This document shows, in pieces, positions 1 through 8,176 of a stretch of 36,358 nt of DNA. A model generated the notes under the pieces. It saw nothing but the letters and a program-made list of their open reading frames with translations. It searched no databases and had not been told where the DNA came from. Positions within the stretch are counted from its first letter, which is position 1. Every line of letters begins with the position of its first letter. The stretch comes from Patescibacteria group bacterium. Lineage in GTDB: Bacteria; Patescibacteriota; Patescibacteriia; Patescibacteriales; Patescibacteriaceae. The position numbers and the translations under genes are program-made. The stretch spans positions 1-36,358 of the forward strand of contig JAKJDQ010000004.1 of the NCBI GenBank assembly GCA_022705845.1. Direction: 5' to 3'.

Positions 1-115
1 AATAATAATCCAATTGTTTTTTTTCTTTGACGAATTCAAAACCCAAGTCTAAAACCTTGGCCTCAAGGGCATCAGAACTATCAATAAAAAACTTCATCTC
101 TAATTCAACGTTCAT
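1..115 (-). CDS. CYTH-domain protein, N-terminal fragment (cut by window edge)
   Basis: Reading the minus strand from the ATG at 115 gives 38 residues beginning MNVELEMKFFI and reaching the left window edge without a stop. The alternating acidic ExExK-type opening, followed by a helix (ALEAKVLDLGFEFVKEKKQ) and an aromatic pair, fits the start of a CYTH domain (class IV adenylate cyclase CyaB / thiamine-triphosphatase family), where the early Glu residues bind metal and triphosphate. Only the N-terminus is visible, so the substrate cannot be told. The start lies 11 bases downstream of the 3' end of tRNA-Gln, so the two are probably co-transcribed and the tRNA 3' end must be released by processing. 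There is no Shine-Dalgarno sequence. The family call is inference from a short stretch. Confidence 0.55.
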   Translation of the reverse strand, partial: MNVELEMKFFIDSSDALEAKVLDLGFEFVKEKKQLDYY

Positions 116-126
116 ATGGTTGTTAG

Positions 127-197
127 CTCGGGGACAAGGATTCGAACCTCGATTAACAGGGCCAGAACCTGTCGTCCTGCCATTAGACGATCCCCGA
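127..197 (-). tRNA. tRNA-Gln (anticodon CUG)
   Basis: The minus strand folds into a full cloverleaf. The acceptor arms TCGGGGA (197-191) and TCCCCGA (134-128) pair over 7 bp, the first pair being the U-A typical of tRNA-Gln. The anticodon stem is ACAGG/CCTGT around loop TTCTGGC, giving anticodon CUG, and the T arm has the standard TTCGAAT loop. The discriminator is G127 and CCA is not encoded, so it must be added by nucleotidyltransferase. This tRNA should read CAG strictly; CAA would need a second isoacceptor elsewhere. Confidence 0.95.
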
Positions 198-208
198 AAA
201 GTAGTTTT

Positions 209-237
209 ATTAAATCATATCTAAAAATCTTTGACAA
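209..237 (-). promoter_or_regulatory. Candidate sigma70-type promoter of tRNA-Gln
   Basis: On the minus strand a -35 TTGTCA (237-232) is separated by 17 bases from a -10 TTTAAT (214-209); each matches five of six consensus positions. The start would fall a few bases before the mature tRNA 5' end at 197. The -35 lies inside the last codons of the upstream patatin-like gene, so the promoter is embedded in coding sequence. Confidence 0.5.
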
Positions 238-1066
238 GAGCTCGCTTAATAGTCGGCAACGAATGACGCATTGCCGTTTCTCCTAAAGCAATAAAGTCAG
301 GAATCTGATTAAATTGAAAGGTGTCAACAATATCATTAAAGGCCGGACGGACAATAATTAAAGACTTGTGCCTTACTTTTGCCTGAGATAATTGGTATTT
401 AAGAGACTGATCGCGAATAATAGTATAAGCCTGAATAAGAGTAGTAAATAAAGTCGGCCTATTTAAAAAATTAACAGCCGGTGGGACTGACACATCAACA
501 GCAATAATAACTTTACTGGGAGTTTTAACTAAGACGCTCGCCGGAGTAACATTAGATGAGCCGCCATCAACAAAATAACGATTGCCATATTTAACTGGCG
601 GTAGCAAACCAGGAATAGCAATACTCGCTAACACTGCCTTAGCAATACTCCCCTTGTCAATAACTACCTCTTGTCCATTGGCTAAATCAGTGGCCACGAC
701 ACTAAGAGGTATTTCACAATCACTAAACTGCTTACGGCCAAAAAGACTGTAAACGAATTTTTGCATCTTTTTGCCAGCCAAAAAAGAATAACGCGGATTG
801 CCAACATCAACAAAAGTTCGCCATGCTTTAGAACGATTAAAAGAAAGACTCAGGGCTTCAAGATCATCTAAGGACTTGCCTAGAGCTAATGAAGCGCCAA
901 TTATAGCTCCAATGCTAGTACCGGCTAGATAATCCGGCCCAATACCAGCTTCAGCTAAGACCTTAAGCACCCCGATATGGGCTAAACCTCGCGCCCCACC
1001 GCCGCCCAAGGCTAAACCAATTTTATGTCTTGCTCCCGCTGAATAGTTAACTGACAACTTGTCCAT
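221..1066 (-). CDS. Patatin-like phospholipase (RssA-type)
   Basis: This 281-residue protein has the hallmarks of bacterial patatin-like acyl hydrolases. There is a glycine-rich oxyanion segment GGGGARG (residues 21-27), a nucleophile elbow G-T-S-I-G with Ser51, and a DGG motif with catalytic Asp167, which together form the Ser-Asp dyad. No signal peptide or membrane segment is evident, so it is probably a cytoplasmic or membrane-peripheral lipid hydrolase; the substrate is unknown. Length matches the RssA/YlbK subgroup. The start overlaps the end of dnaX by 20 bases in another frame, so it is translated from the same message. It is the last protein gene of the long minus-strand operon beginning at 8148; the tRNA promoter sits in its 3' end. 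Confidence 0.88.
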   Translation of the reverse strand: MDKLSVNYSAGARHKIGLALGGGGARGLAHIGVLKVLAEAGIGPDYLAGTSIGAIIGASLALGKSLDDLEALSLSFNRSKAWRTFVDVGNPRYSFLAGKKMQKFVYSLFGRKQFSDCEIPLSVVATDLANGQEVVIDKGSIAKAVLASIAIPGLLPPVKYGNRYFVDGGSSNVTPASVLVKTPSKVIIAVDVSVPPAVNFLNRPTLFTTLIQAYTIIRDQSLKYQLSQAKVRHKSLIIVRPAFNDIVDTFQFNQIPDFIALGETAMRHSLPTIKRALVKDF

Positions 1067-2660
1067 TAAAAATTTCTAATAAATTATCTAAACTTGCCCC
1101 CTCTTCTATATTATTTACCTTATTTTCAGGGCTAATTAACTCATTAGGTTTTGATTTAGCTAACAATCTAGTGGTCACGGTCAGCGGGCGACCATAAACT
1201 TTAGCCATAATATCCTCAATCAAATGCTTAGCCGACGGTTGCTTTATTTGGTCTTGATGTAATTTATAGCCAAAAACTAAACAAACCTGATCCCCCTCTA
1301 TTTGGGGCAGGCAATCTTTAAGAACTACTGAAAGACCAAAATTATGATTTTTTATTTCATTTACCACTAAAGGCCAGAGGTCTAGCAATTCTTGGCTTAA
1401 TAGCGGAGCTACTGCTTCATCTTTTTTCTCTTTTGTTTCATCTTGTTTATCTTTCTTTTTAACTGACTTCTTAAGGGACGATGAATCATGATCTGATAGC
1501 CCCGACGGACTAACGGGTTTGTCTATTTTAGATACTCTCTCTGATTCATTAATTCCAATGGCGCGGACAATGGCCAATTCCACTGGCAGTTGAATAATAA
1601 AAGCTTCTCTGGTCTCATTAAAGGCTTGAATAAACAGCTGTAAAAATTGGACTAATTGGTTAATAGTTAATTTTTGCCGCAATTCTAATAAACCAAACAT
1701 ATCATCTTCACCCCATTGCCCTTGATATTCTACTAATAATTGAGGATTAATTTTACTTAACAATAATTGACGCAGGGTTTCAATTAGGTCCTGCAAGAAA
1801 ACCCTAATATCTCGGCCATCAGCCACCAGTTGATTAATAATAGTAATAGCTTCTACCGAGTTTTGTTCACTTAAAGTTTTAATAAACTGGCTAATAATTA
1901 CCAAATCACTGCTGGGGGCCAAAAGATAAAAATCTTCCATGGTCAGATGCAGCTCGCCATTTTTCATTGGCTGGCTAACGGCCATTAATTGACCAAGTAA
2001 ACTTTCAGCATCTCGCAAGTGACCTTGTGAATTTTTAGCTATAGCCCCTAAAACCGCTTCATCGGCTGACCAGCCTTCTTGTTTTAAGATATAATGCAAT
2101 TTTTTAATAATATCGGCTTGGCTAATTTTCTTAAAATCAAAACGTTCACACCGCGAAATTACGGTGGCTGGGATCTTATGGACTTCGGTGGTACATAAAA
2201 TAAAAATAACTTGCTCGGGCGGTTCTTCCAGGGTCTTAAGCAAAGCATTAAACGACGAAGTAGAAAGCATATGCACTTCGTCAATAATAAACACCTTGTA
2301 TTTCCCCTGGCTAGGCGCTAAATGACTACCGGCAATGATATTCTCTCGTACATTATCTACCCCAGTCTGACTAGCGGCGTCCACTTCAATGATATCTAAT
2401 GATTGACCAGCAGCGATAGTTAGACAATTAGCGCAATTATTACAAGGCTCAGCTGTATCCTCAGGACGGTTGAGACAGTTAAGAGATTTAGCTAATAGCC
2501 TAGCTACGGTGGTTTTACCAACGGCTCGGGGTCCACAAAATAAATAAGCTGAAGCAATTTGGTGTCGTTTAATTTCTTCCGCCAGGGTAATTTTGACATG
2601 ATTTTGCCCTACTACTTCTGCAAAAGTTTGAGGCCGATATTGACGATATAATGTGGACAT
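1047..2660 (-). CDS. dnaX: DNA polymerase III subunit gamma/tau (clamp loader)
   Basis: This 537-residue AAA+ ATPase loads the sliding clamp during replication. Visible motifs are Walker A GPRAVGKT (residues 43-50), a zinc-binding insert with Cys62, Cys73, Cys76 and Cys79, Walker B with DEVH (127-130) and the sensor SRC with the arginine finger (169-171). Domain III follows, then a Lys/Glu-rich linker (about 390-420) and a C-terminal domain that should contact polymerase or partners. It is shorter than the 643-residue E. coli tau but longer than gamma, consistent with a single tau-like product. The upstream methyltransferase gene ends 3 bases before it. AGAAGG about 8 bases upstream is one of very few Shine-Dalgarno-like stretches in the window. 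The usual neighbours ybaB and recR are absent. Confidence 0.95.
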   Translation of the reverse strand: MSTLYRQYRPQTFAEVVGQNHVKITLAEEIKRHQIASAYLFCGPRAVGKTTVARLLAKSLNCLNRPEDTAEPCNNCANCLTIAAGQSLDIIEVDAASQTGVDNVRENIIAGSHLAPSQGKYKVFIIDEVHMLSTSSFNALLKTLEEPPEQVIFILCTTEVHKIPATVISRCERFDFKKISQADIIKKLHYILKQEGWSADEAVLGAIAKNSQGHLRDAESLLGQLMAVSQPMKNGELHLTMEDFYLLAPSSDLVIISQFIKTLSEQNSVEAITIINQLVADGRDIRVFLQDLIETLRQLLLSKINPQLLVEYQGQWGEDDMFGLLELRQKLTINQLVQFLQLFIQAFNETREAFIIQLPVELAIVRAIGINESERVSKIDKPVSPSGLSDHDSSSLKKSVKKKDKQDETKEKKDEAVAPLLSQELLDLWPLVVNEIKNHNFGLSVVLKDCLPQIEGDQVCLVFGYKLHQDQIKQPSAKHLIEDIMAKVYGRPLTVTTRLLAKSKPNELISPENKVNNIEEGASLDNLLEIFNGQVVS

Positions 2661-2663
2661 AGA

Positions 2664-3626
2664 TTAAACCTTCTGGTAAATAAAGAAACCGTGTCTTATG
2701 TTTTGATCAATCTTAGATTGGACCAAACGGAAACCGTGCTCTTTAAAAAAAATATTTAAAGTATCTGGATAATAGGCTCGGATATTTAATAAATCTAATC
2801 TCTCTTCTGGCAAGCAATGAATTACCTCGTTACGAGCTTTAATAATCACCTTTTTGTTAAAAAGAAAAAAGAAATTTAACAAAATAGCGCCGACAGATTT
2901 TTCTTTAAGCATCTCTAAATTAAGCACACCACAACTGGGGTCAATGCCAACACTGCGCAGCGGCCTTAGCAACCACTTAATTTTTTTGGGGTCCTCTAAA
3001 TATTGACTATAGAAATTAAACAATTCTAAATCTTCAGAATTATCTAAACTGCGACGTATTCTCAAATCTAAAAAGAGTAAATCATTTTTTTTCAGCATGC
3101 TATACAGGCTGTCCACAATATTAGTTTGATTAACATTACTAATAGTATTGCCAAGAAATAAAAAGGCACGGCAATCAAAATCGGCAGTTAATTGAATAAT
3201 TTCTTCCCGAAAATCTTTGCTCATAATATCCGCGCATAAATATTGGGTATCAATACCTAAATTCATCAAATTACTCACTGCTAAATCCAACATCTGACGA
3301 GAAATATCTACCGCAAAATAAGTAAAATTATAACCATCTTTTTTAAGCTCTTTAAGTAGCGGCTTCTCGCTAGAAGCATCACCGCAGCCAAGACTAACTA
3401 AAGCAATTCTTTGTTTCTTTTTTAGTTCCTTGGTTATAAGGTCATAATACTCAGGCGATGAAAAATCAACCGGCACTGACTTAGCTGAATGATCATAAGA
3501 ACCATAATACAGATCAGCTCCTTCTTCAGTGTAAAAAAATTTCTGATCCAAATCACGATTTTTGAGACAATCAATTAATGATTTATCTAATTCTAGATCA
3601 GAAATTAAGGAATTAATAGAATCCAT
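2664..3626 (-). CDS. EgtD-like SAM-dependent methyltransferase
   Basis: This 320-residue protein has a Rossmann methyltransferase core: motif I LGCGD (79-83), an acidic-end strand AVDIS (105-109) that should bind the SAM ribose, and LFLGNTISN (157-164). The last motif, the opening segment QKFFYTEEGADLYYGSY and the late segment LPEERLDLLNIRAYYP resemble the histidine N-alpha-methyltransferase family (EgtD, Methyltransf_33). No ergothioneine partner (EgtB-like sulfoxide synthase, EgtC or EgtE) is present, so the substrate is open; a free amino acid, a peptide N-terminus or another small molecule is possible. The gene lies between the HD hydrolase (10-base gap) and dnaX (3-base gap). Its start has the TAATATG context. 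The family is moderately secure; the substrate is not inferred. Confidence 0.62.
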   Translation of the reverse strand: MDSINSLISDLELDKSLIDCLKNRDLDQKFFYTEEGADLYYGSYDHSAKSVPVDFSSPEYYDLITKELKKKQRIALVSLGCGDASSEKPLLKELKKDGYNFTYFAVDISRQMLDLAVSNLMNLGIDTQYLCADIMSKDFREEIIQLTADFDCRAFLFLGNTISNVNQTNIVDSLYSMLKKNDLLFLDLRIRRSLDNSEDLELFNFYSQYLEDPKKIKWLLRPLRSVGIDPSCGVLNLEMLKEKSVGAILLNFFFLFNKKVIIKARNEVIHCLPEERLDLLNIRAYYPDTLNIFFKEHGFRLVQSKIDQNIRHGFFIYQKV

Positions 3627-3636
3627 ATTATTAAAA

Positions 3637-4524
3637 TTATGTAGAAAATGTAGATATGCCTAGTTTAATTTGTGAACCATGGTGAATATAACCTTCACGA
3701 AACTGAAATTCAGCTTTAAAGTTATGGCCATCACTAGAAATTAATAAAACATCGGCTGTTTGATTAAATTGCGGATCAATAATTAATTTTTCAAATAAAC
3801 TTTTGTCAGTTACCTGCCAAATAATAGCATTGGCATGATCATAAATTAAATTATACATCCTAGAATCAAGATTCACAAATTGTTTTTTATATAATTCTTC
3901 TTTAATAGCCGATAAACTAGAAAAATGACCCTTTTGCAAAAAGTGCTGCCAATTAGCTGCAGCCTCATTAATAGTTAAGCCTTCGCGATCATAATCCAAA
4001 ATTTCTTTCATCGGCAATAAAATAGCTTGTGTTTCAAAGGCCATGCACACCTGCCTATTGCTGGCTAAATTACTAATGGTGCTAAGATTATGCTGTCGGT
4101 CAACAATTTTTAATAAAAGGCAACGGACATCTTGGCTTCCGGCCCAGAGTAAGCGCTCTATATCATCAACAAACTCTTGGCCTCGGCAATAAAAACTTTC
4201 CCGATGTTTAGTCACCGCATCCACCAAAAACCCAACTTCTGGACCAAATTTTTGATAGATATCTCCCATTAAACAATCTTCACAATCTTCTACCGTATCA
4301 TGAAGTAAGGCGGCCGCAGTAAGCACCGGGTCACTAAATCTTTGAGCTAAAATTTCTGCTACTGCTAAAGGGTGAGTAAAATAAGGCTGGCCTGATTTGC
4401 GTTTCTGTCCAGCATGTAAATGGTAGGCTAAATTCCAAGCCTGCTCTAATAATAATGTTTGATCATCGGCTAAATTAGGAAAATAATGTAAAAGTTTTTT
4501 CATTGACCACCGACTAACCATCAT
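3637..4524 (-). CDS. RelA/SpoT-type HD hydrolase without synthetase domain
   Basis: Residues 30-150 match the (p)ppGpp hydrolase domain of RelA/SpoT proteins: HAGQKRKSGQPYFTHP (37-52), LLHDTVED (73-80) and KIVDRQHNL (139-147). These supply the metal ligands His51, His75-Asp76 and Asp142 and the acid pair Glu79-Asp80, spaced almost exactly as in Rel hydrolase domains. The remaining 140 residues contain no recognisable synthetase, TGS or ACT domain, so it looks like a small alarmone hydrolase or another HD phosphohydrolase. The start used is the first of two tandem ATGs, one base after the upstream stop (TAATATG junction); an ATG at 4503 is an alternative that keeps the whole domain. It is the fourth gene of the operon beginning at 8148. 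Confidence 0.82.
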   Translation of the reverse strand: MMVSRWSMKKLLHYFPNLADDQTLLLEQAWNLAYHLHAGQKRKSGQPYFTHPLAVAEILAQRFSDPVLTAAALLHDTVEDCEDCLMGDIYQKFGPEVGFLVDAVTKHRESFYCRGQEFVDDIERLLWAGSQDVRCLLLKIVDRQHNLSTISNLASNRQVCMAFETQAILLPMKEILDYDREGLTINEAAANWQHFLQKGHFSSLSAIKEELYKKQFVNLDSRMYNLIYDHANAIIWQVTDKSLFEKLIIDPQFNQTADVLLISSDGHNFKAEFQFREGYIHHGSQIKLGISTFST

Positions 4525-4525
4525 A

Positions 4526-5179
4526 TTATTCAGTTACTAAATTTTCTAAAGCTGCATATTGAGACGGCTTATCTTTGGGTATGAGAATGGCGATGCGGTT
4601 GCCTGGTTCGGCTCGAAAATAGCTAACGCTGGCTTTAAGTAACCGCCATCTTTGCTCATCATGGACAGCATAATAATGGCCATCTGAGCCTTGTTCTAAA
4701 GTAGCTATCAGGCGACGACGTTCTACTGGCCCGACTTGCTTATAGACCAATTGACCGTTAGGGCCAATAGTTAATCTTAAACTATCGCCTTCTACTAGTT
4801 TAGACTTAGAAGCATAATTGGTGGGCACTTCATAAGCCTGATTATCGCTAGTCACCATTTGCTCTCCATTAAAATAACCTTCAATAGTAAAACCAGTCTG
4901 ACCGGCTAAAATTTCTTCTGAGGTATTATCTAAAGATTGAAATAAATGATTAAAATCAGCCATAAGGGCTGTCAACTTCTTGGCTATAGATTGTAAAATC
5001 TTCATTTCTTTCTCCGACAATATATATTCCCCCTTTTTGGCCTGAATGGATTGATTATTGACGGTTGAGAGAGAAACTGATGATGTTTTATCGGCTTGAT
5101 CATTGTGATCAAAATTAATAGTTTCCCCTGGTTGCCATACTTGTTCCTCGTCTCCCTCATTAACTAATTTTTGTGGCAT
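4526..5179 (-). CDS. Protein of unknown function, TraD-like ATPase operon
   Basis: I do not recognise a named domain in this 217-residue protein. The first 50 residues are polar and probably disordered. Next comes a predicted helix or coiled coil (about 54-90, SEKEMKILQSIAKKLTALM) and then a beta-rich half containing EVPTNYASKSKLVEGD and a basic patch VERRRLIATL, which suggests one or two small beta barrels, possibly nucleic-acid binding (inference). I recall the YASKSKLVEGD-type sequence from other Patescibacteria but cannot confirm it. No signal peptide or membrane segment is seen. The start is taken at the ATG at 5179, one base after the TAA of the ATPase gene, rather than the upstream TTG at 5188. 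Tight coupling to that ATPase suggests a shared process. Confidence 0.7.
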   Translation of the reverse strand: MPQKLVNEGDEEQVWQPGETINFDHNDQADKTSSVSLSTVNNQSIQAKKGEYILSEKEMKILQSIAKKLTALMADFNHLFQSLDNTSEEILAGQTGFTIEGYFNGEQMVTSDNQAYEVPTNYASKSKLVEGDSLRLTIGPNGQLVYKQVGPVERRRLIATLEQGSDGHYYAVHDEQRWRLLKASVSYFRAEPGNRIAILIPKDKPSQYAALENLVTE

Positions 5180-5180
5180 A

Positions 5181-7679
5181 TTAATCAAGGTTTATTTTAC
5201 TGCGTTGAATAATTTCGGCTTCAATTAAAGACCTGGCTTGACCATATTTGAGGCGGCTTAACTCCCGAATTTTTCCCGCCATTACAGGATCACAATTGCC
5301 AAATAATGGCCAAGGCGTCCTCAGGGTAAAAGGACGAGAAGACATATTATCCACTAAAAGTTTAATATAGGCCGTATATTTCTCCACATTTATAAGATCG
5401 TAAGCATCAAAGGTCGGAGCAAATTCTTTTTGAAGAACCTCGGCATCTTCCGAACCCACCTTAAAGCTAATTAGCGTACCAACATTACCAAATACCGCGT
5501 CCTTAATGGCGGTATCCCCACGGCTAATAAGCTGGCCGATATACTGATGGGCAATAATTAAACCAAGCCCATATTTTCTGGCTTCAGACAAAATCTGACA
5601 AATAGAATTAGTAGTAAAATTTTGAAATTCATCAATATAAAGAAAAAAATTACGACGCTCTTCTTTGGGCATATCAGCCCGAGATAGGGCCGCCACTAAT
5701 AATTTGCCCACCAAAATCATACCCAATAAATAAGCATTCATTTCACCCACTAGTCCTTTTGGCAAGCTAACTAATAAAATCTTGTGCTGGTCCATAATCT
5801 CCCGAAAATTAATGGCGCTCTTCTGCTGAGCAATAATCGGGCGCATCATATCATTAGAAATAAACGAGGTTAATTTAGAGGTAATATAAGGTACAACGTT
5901 AGCTAAGGCAGCATCACCTCCGGCCTTCTCAGCTTCTTTGCGCCAAAAATCAACCACCGTAGGATCAGAGCAACGTGATAACTTGAGATGGCGAAAATCA
6001 GCATCAGCTAAAACCCGAGGAATTTCCATTAAAGTTGAGCCCGTCTCTGGATCGGCCATAACCAAAAGCATGGCGTTACGCATGTATTGTTCAAAAATTG
6101 GTCCACCGGTAGCCTTTAGATCATAAAGCTTATCAAAAATGCCAATCATCTCATTAATTACAAAAGTCTTTTGCTCTGGATAGTGAGGATCAAACTCCAA
6201 CAGATTTAGCCCCATTGGTCGCTCTAAATCAGCAGGCGCAAACAGAACTACATCCTCAGCCCGTTCAGCCGGTACTCTAACTAAAATATCATCAACTAAA
6301 TCACCATGCGGATCAATTACACAAACGCCCTGGCCATTAAGTACGTCCTGGATAGCCATGTTAGCTAAAAGCACAGACTTACCAACGCCGGATTTACCAA
6401 TAATATAGGTGTGGCGCAGGCGGTCATCTTCTTTAATATGAATCTCTCGTTTTATCCCCCGAAAAATATTATAACCCAAGAGCAAGCCCTCACTAGGAAC
6501 CTCTGAGGGAGCAGACGCTTGTTTAGCGGTCAGCCATAAAATATTTGGCGTCTCCGCATTACGTAAGGGAAAATGATACAAACTGGCTAGTTCCTCGGTG
6601 TTGAGTAAAAAACTAGATTTTTCATCAAAACGACGATAAATAAATTGCTGAATTAATTTTTTAGCTGGTTTGCACCGCGGTTTAGCCTGAAAGCTATTAC
6701 CATATTCATAATAATTATATTGGCTCATAGCATTAGCTAAATCGCCCAATAGGTTATCGGCTCGTCCTTGATTATTAGCACAAGCCACTAGACGTAAATT
6801 AACATTTAAGCCAGCTTTAGAATTTTTTTGTTCCATTAACTTTAGCATCTCCTCTTCCATGGCCGTTAAACGTTTTTCAGCTTGCTTAGTATTTGCCTCT
6901 TCCTTTTTGGTCTTATTACTGCTAAAAGCGTCTGACCAAAAATCGCCCAGTGATGACCAAATACTAGTTTTGAGAGCCGCACTCACTGATTTCTTTTTAT
7001 AGGCTGTCTGGACAATTTTTTTTACTGCTCCGTGCCAGCTACCATAAGCACTACGCACTGTATACTGGATAGCTAAACTCTCTCCTAAAGATAATTTAGA
7101 CATCACGTTGAGCTGGGAGTTCATCAAATCAACCTCTTGCTGATTGTATGTTTTTAGCGGCAAGGCATAGTGCCGAGTTGTCTTAAGAGAACCAACAGCA
7201 ATAACGCCTTGGGCCGTAAATATATTATAATCAACTACCTCTTCTAATACCGCGTCAGGGTAATGAGCGTTAATTTGCTGTTCTAAATAACGAGCCGCTC
7301 GACGTGGAGCTACTACATAAAAGGCTATAGCATTACTATTGGCCACAATCTCAAAAGAAAAATGATCATCTCGCCCCCACAACCACACCGCCCATCCTCT
7401 TTGAGCTCTAAGACCACCAATGCTGGCAAAGATAGTTTCTGCACACGAAATTTCTTCCCGCATCTGCTGAACAGTAAAATCTTGATTTTGGTCTTTGGGC
7501 CGATCTTTAGTTAATTTTACTAAATAAATAACATGGTCAAAATAACCATGATTCTGACACCACTGCCAAATTATAGTCCGCCACACCCACACCACTAACC
7601 AAGCCAAGGCGAGAGCAATTATGATTCCAATAATTGCCATCTGCGGATTACCAACGACCGATGATACAAGTTGATTCAT
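5181..7679 (-). CDS. Membrane-anchored TraD/VirD4/HerA-like ATPase, fused form
   Basis: This 832-residue protein starts with one membrane segment (about 13-33). A roughly 350-residue mixed domain without a familiar name follows, with landmarks YPDAVLEEVVDY (140-151), YALPLKTY (171-178) and LLNTEELASLYHF (358-370). Last comes a FtsK/HerA/TraD-type motor with Walker A GKSGVGKS (428-435), VIDPHGD (454-460), Walker B LYIDEFQ (680-686) and AHQY (710-713). The family translocates DNA or couples substrates to type IV secretion channels as a membrane hexamer. No relaxase, VirB channel protein or pilin is nearby, so the substrate is unknown. The genes at 13274-16410 encode the same two halves separately. 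It is coupled to both neighbours through TAATATG junctions. Confidence 0.85.
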   Translation of the reverse strand: MNQLVSSVVGNPQMAIIGIIIALALAWLVVWVWRTIIWQWCQNHGYFDHVIYLVKLTKDRPKDQNQDFTVQQMREEISCAETIFASIGGLRAQRGWAVWLWGRDDHFSFEIVANSNAIAFYVVAPRRAARYLEQQINAHYPDAVLEEVVDYNIFTAQGVIAVGSLKTTRHYALPLKTYNQQEVDLMNSQLNVMSKLSLGESLAIQYTVRSAYGSWHGAVKKIVQTAYKKKSVSAALKTSIWSSLGDFWSDAFSSNKTKKEEANTKQAEKRLTAMEEEMLKLMEQKNSKAGLNVNLRLVACANNQGRADNLLGDLANAMSQYNYYEYGNSFQAKPRCKPAKKLIQQFIYRRFDEKSSFLLNTEELASLYHFPLRNAETPNILWLTAKQASAPSEVPSEGLLLGYNIFRGIKREIHIKEDDRLRHTYIIGKSGVGKSVLLANMAIQDVLNGQGVCVIDPHGDLVDDILVRVPAERAEDVVLFAPADLERPMGLNLLEFDPHYPEQKTFVINEMIGIFDKLYDLKATGGPIFEQYMRNAMLLVMADPETGSTLMEIPRVLADADFRHLKLSRCSDPTVVDFWRKEAEKAGGDAALANVVPYITSKLTSFISNDMMRPIIAQQKSAINFREIMDQHKILLVSLPKGLVGEMNAYLLGMILVGKLLVAALSRADMPKEERRNFFLYIDEFQNFTTNSICQILSEARKYGLGLIIAHQYIGQLISRGDTAIKDAVFGNVGTLISFKVGSEDAEVLQKEFAPTFDAYDLINVEKYTAYIKLLVDNMSSRPFTLRTPWPLFGNCDPVMAGKIRELSRLKYGQARSLIEAEIIQRSKINLD

Positions 7680-7680
7680 A

Positions 7681-8148
7681 TTATTTATCTTTTAGAGCAA
7701 TAATGCGGTCAGTCTTTATCTTGACCTCCTGTTCTAGAAAAAACTTGTTAAGCCCCGGGATAATAGACAGAAAATGACGAACCAAACTCATAATCTTCCG
7801 CCACTGTGATTTAACGTGGTCTAACAGAACATCAATCTGCCTTACCGTCTGCGCTCCAACTTTTTGAAGTTCCTGTTGTTTTTCTGGGGATAAAGACAAA
7901 TAAATATCAGTTAAACCATCTTCTAAAATATCATCAATGGCTTCTTGCCGCGGCGTAAGAGGCGCTACTGGACTAATCGGAGCCGTAGTAGTTGCCTGGT
8001 TAGTAGAAGCGGCAACCGCTACCGATTCTAAAGTCTCAGTGCTGGCTACTGGTGCTACCCTTTCTTTTTCCTCGCTAGCTGCTTGTTCAACCTCGGGGCT
8101 AATTAGGGGCCGTTCTATTTTTTTAGACCGTAATTGTTCTTGGGGCAT
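7681..8148 (-). CDS. Small accessory protein of unknown function, first gene of ATPase operon
   Basis: This 155-residue protein has a low-complexity Ala/Thr/Glu/Pro N-terminal half (about 1-68), probably disordered, then a helical half. The helical part contains ILEDGLTDIYLSLSPEKQQ, a long amphipathic stretch, a hydrophobic segment around LVRHFLSIIPGLNKFFLEQE, and a basic end. The hydrophobic segment may be membrane-peripheral but is too broken for a clear transmembrane helix. I recognise no named domain, although the PGLNKFFLEQE-type end looks like a conserved core that I associate with Patescibacteria (unverified). It ends one base before the ATPase start (TAATATG), which suggests a stoichiometric partner or adaptor of that ATPase. 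A promoter with a perfect TATAAT lies just upstream. Confidence 0.7.
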   Translation of the reverse strand: MPQEQLRSKKIERPLISPEVEQAASEEKERVAPVASTETLESVAVAASTNQATTTAPISPVAPLTPRQEAIDDILEDGLTDIYLSLSPEKQQELQKVGAQTVRQIDVLLDHVKSQWRKIMSLVRHFLSIIPGLNKFFLEQEVKIKTDRIIALKDK

Positions 8149-8168
8149 AAATAGTATTATATAAAAGA

Positions 8169-8174
8169 ATTATA
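8169..8174 (-). promoter_or_regulatory. Extended -10 promoter element of the 8148-221 operon
   Basis: On the minus strand TGG precedes a perfect TATAAT (8174-8169), an extended -10. The region 17 bases further upstream has no good -35 and lies within the AT-rich inverted repeat. The predicted start near 8162 would leave a leader of about 14 bases without a Shine-Dalgarno sequence. A second TATAAT at 8161-8156 is so close to the ATG that it would give a nearly leaderless transcript. Confidence 0.55.
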
Positions 8175-8176
8175 CC

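Noticed and set aside
27-224. Plus-strand frame across the tRNA
   Set aside because: It runs antisense through tRNA-Gln and the CYTH gene and its product has no recognisable feature.
1395-1450. A-rich run in dnaX (minus strand AAAAAAG near the linker) as a programmed frameshift site for a gamma product
   Set aside because: The zero frame reads GAG AAA AAA GAT, so the run is not in the X XXY YYZ register, and no following hairpin was evident.
5181-8148. A conjugative element or integrated plasmid around the TraD-like ATPase
   Set aside because: No relaxase, origin of transfer, VirB-type channel gene or integrase is present, and the operon continues into dnaX.
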